From the NCBI GenBank assembly GCA_035499655.1, contig DATJYL010000066.1:1-34160 (forward strand): DNA of 34,160 nucleotides, read 5' to 3'. Both the position numbers and the translations under genes were made by a program. The stretch comes from Pirellulales bacterium (GTDB lineage Bacteria; Planctomycetota; Planctomycetia; Pirellulales; JADZDJ01). The notes under the pieces are model-generated. The model saw only the letters and a program-made list of their open reading frames with translations. It was not told where the DNA came from and did not search any database. Shown piece by piece: positions 32,712 to 34,160 of this stretch; the first letter of the stretch is position 1; every line of letters begins with the position of its first letter.

Positions 32712-34160
32712 ATGAACAGGTTTTTGGGTGTAATGCTGACCACGGTGGTGCTCACCGTCGCCACAGCTCAACTCGCCCAAGCCGGATACTGTGGGGCAGG
32801 CAGCTTCAAGCTGTGTTCCTGCAGTTGTGATTCCGTGAGCTATGCCGGCGCGCGACAAAACTGTTACACGGTAATGAAGACCTGCAAAGAGGTCGTCTAC
32901 GAACAGCAGAACTACACCTGCTACAAAACGGTTTGCGAGCCGGTCACGGAAACCAAAACTATCGACTGCGTGAAGTACGTCGCCGAAACCGCCTGCCGCG
33001 AGTGCGAATACACGGTCTGCAAGCCGGTCTGGGAGACCAAGACCCGCACCTGCACTTACACCTGCTGCAAGCCGGTTTACGAAACTTGCTCCAAAAACAT
33101 CTGCTACACCTGCTGCAAGCCCGTCTGGGAGACCAAGACTAAGGAAATCTGCTACACCGTCTGCAAGCCGGTCTACGAAACCAAGACGCGTGACATCTGC
33201 TACACCGTCTGCAAGCCGGTCTACGAAACCAAGACCCGCGACATCTGCTACACCGTCTGCAAACCGGTCTACGAAACCAAGACTTGCAACTACACCGTGT
33301 GCAAGCCAGTTTACGAGACTAAGACGCGCGACATCTGCTACACCGTCTGCAAACCGGTGTATGAAACCAAGACTTGCACCTACACGGTCTGCAAGCCGGT
33401 TTACGAAACTAAGACCCGCGACATCTGCTACACCGTTTGCAAGCCGGTGTATGAAACCAAGACCCGCGAAATCTGCTATACGGTCTGCAAGCCGGTGTAC
33501 GAGACTAAGACTCGCGACATCTGCTACACCGTCTGCAAGCCGGTTTACGAAACCAAGACCTGCACTTACACGGTCTGCAAGCCCGTGTATGAGACCAAGA
33601 CGCGTGAAATCTGCTACACCGTTTGCAAGCCGGTCTATGAAACCAAGACCCGCGAAATTTGCTACACCGTTTGCAAACCAGTTTACGAGACTAAGACTCG
33701 CGACATCTGCTACACGGTCTGCAAACCGGTCTACGAAACCAAGACCTGCTCCTATACGGTCTGCAAGCCCGTCTACGAAACCAAGACGCGTGAGATTTGC
33801 TACACCGTTTGCAAACCCGTCTACGAAACCAAGACGCGCGACATCTGCTACACCGTTTGCAAACCGGTTTACGAAACCAAGACCTGCACGTATACGGTCT
33901 GCAAGCCGGTCTACGAAACCAAGACTCGCGACATTTGCTACACCGTCTGCAAGCCCGTCTACGAAACCAAGACGCGTGAAATCTGCTACACCGTCTGCAA
34001 GCCGGTTTACGAAACCAAAACTCGCGACATCTGCTACACCGTTTGCAAGCCGGTTTACGAAACCAAAACCTGCACGTACACGGTCTGCAAGCCGGTCTAC
34101 GAAACCAAGACGCGTGAAATCTGCTACACGGTCTGCAAGCCGGTCTATGAAACCAAGACC
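32712..34160 (+). CDS. YTV-repeat cysteine-rich surface protein, 3'-truncated
   Basis: The reading frame runs from ATG 32712 to the last base without a stop (483 codons), so the gene is cut by the window. AAGGGAG (32698-32704) sits 7 nt upstream. Residues 1-24 are a signal peptide (MNRFLGVMLTTVVLTVATAQ then LAQA) with cleavage expected after AQA. A divergent Cys-rich start (25-103) leads into at least 24 tandem units KPVYETKT plus a linker. Linkers are of two sizes: R(D/E)ICYTVC (16-aa unit, 48 nt) and C(T/N/S)YTVC (14-aa unit, 42 nt). This is the YTV repeat known from planctomycete proteins, proposed to build the proteinaceous cell wall. Each unit has two cysteines, so a disulfide-crosslinked fibre is plausible (inference). 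Confidence 0.9.
   Translation, partial: MNRFLGVMLTTVVLTVATAQLAQAGYCGAGSFKLCSCSCDSVSYAGARQNCYTVMKTCKEVVYEQQNYTCYKTVCEPVTETKTIDCVKYVAETACRECEYTVCKPVWETKTRTCTYTCCKPVYETCSKNICYTCCKPVWETKTKEICYTVCKPVYETKTRDICYTVCKPVYETKTRDICYTVCKPVYETKTCNYTVCKPVYETKTRDICYTVCKPVYETKTCTYTVCKPVYETKTRDICYTVCKPVYETKTREICYTVCKPVYETKTRDICYTVCKPVYETKTCTYTVCKPVYETKTREICYTVCKPVYETKTREICYTVCKPVYETKTRDICYTVCKPVYETKTCSYTVCKPVYETKTREICYTVCKPVYETKTRDICYTVCKPVYETKTCTYTVCKPVYETKTRDICYTVCKPVYETKTREICYTVCKPVYETKTRDICYTVCKPVYETKTCTYTVCKPVYETKTREICYTVCKPVYETKT
33021..34160 (+). repeat. In-frame 48/42-nt tandem repeat array encoding YTV units
   Basis: Twenty-four full units and a partial one are present. The first three are divergent (KPVWETKT-RTCTYTCC, KPVYETCS-KNICYTCC, KPVWETKT-KEICYTVC). 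From about unit 9 the short unit returns every third or fourth position, giving a higher-order period near 186 nt. Synonymous codons vary between units (GTC/GTG/GTT, TAC/TAT, AAG/AAA), so the array is old or protein-selected rather than freshly duplicated. Confidence 0.95.

Noticed and set aside
32933-33142. Alternative-frame open frames in the YTV array (also 33797-33979)
   Set aside because: They are shadows of the repeat in another frame and have no ribosome binding site.
33021-34160. Regular 42/48-nt repeats as a CRISPR array or non-coding satellite
   Set aside because: All units stay in one frame, vary at synonymous positions and encode a uniform Cys-rich peptide after a signal sequence. 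There are no unique spacers.

Overview
The window looks like a chromosomal segment of a planctomycete (Planctomycetota, most likely Pirellulales-like; inference). The strongest evidence is the 3' gene, whose product is an open-ended tandem array of YTV-type cysteine repeats, a family known mainly from planctomycete surface proteins. Widely scattered housekeeping genes, a flagellar switch gene outside any flagellar operon, an LptE-like lipoprotein and a GAP1-type conserved protein fit this. No phage, transposase, CRISPR array or rRNA was seen.

Layout. 1-7.3 kb, + strand: 3' end of a CorC/HlyC-type CBS protein, recO, a TPR lipoprotein, an LptE-like lipoprotein, folP, proA and fliM. 7.4-9.5 kb, - strand: cstA. 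9.7-12.3 kb, + strand: trxB and asnS. 12.4-12.9 kb, - strand: a small cysteine-rich exported protein with a clear terminator. 13.3-15.4 kb, + strand: a coiled-coil protein paired with a GAP1-N2-like protein. 15.5-27.4 kb, - strand: carA, a methyltransferase and aminotransferase pair, a double-parvulin PPIase, a TMTC-like membrane TPR protein, and the classical rpsB-tsf-pyrH-frr translation cluster. 27.8-30.7 kb, + strand: an RluA/RluD-type pseudouridine synthase overlapping a B12-binding radical SAM protein. 30.8-32.1 kb, - strand: a small membrane protein, tRNA-Gln(UUG) and rex. 32.7 kb to the end, + strand: the YTV repeat protein, cut by the window edge.

The most unusual layer is between the genes. 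Many intergenic regions carry degenerate arrays of a short word (about 7-8 nt, such as AATGACG, GGGTTCA, TTAGCGA, GTCTGAA, GAGACGC). In six places the same word returns on the opposite strand, so the two arms can fold back on each other. The word differs from locus to locus, but two elements share a nearly identical core. Elements abut or supply stop codons, sit in the probable rpsB leader, flank the trxB promoter, contribute the N-termini of two lipoproteins, and seem to have entered the radical SAM gene in frame twice. A second unexplained item is a + strand, two-hairpin unit ending in a textbook intrinsic terminator at 16.9 kb, between two - strand genes: a candidate small RNA.

All calls come from reading the sequence and remembered family motifs; no database or folding program was run.
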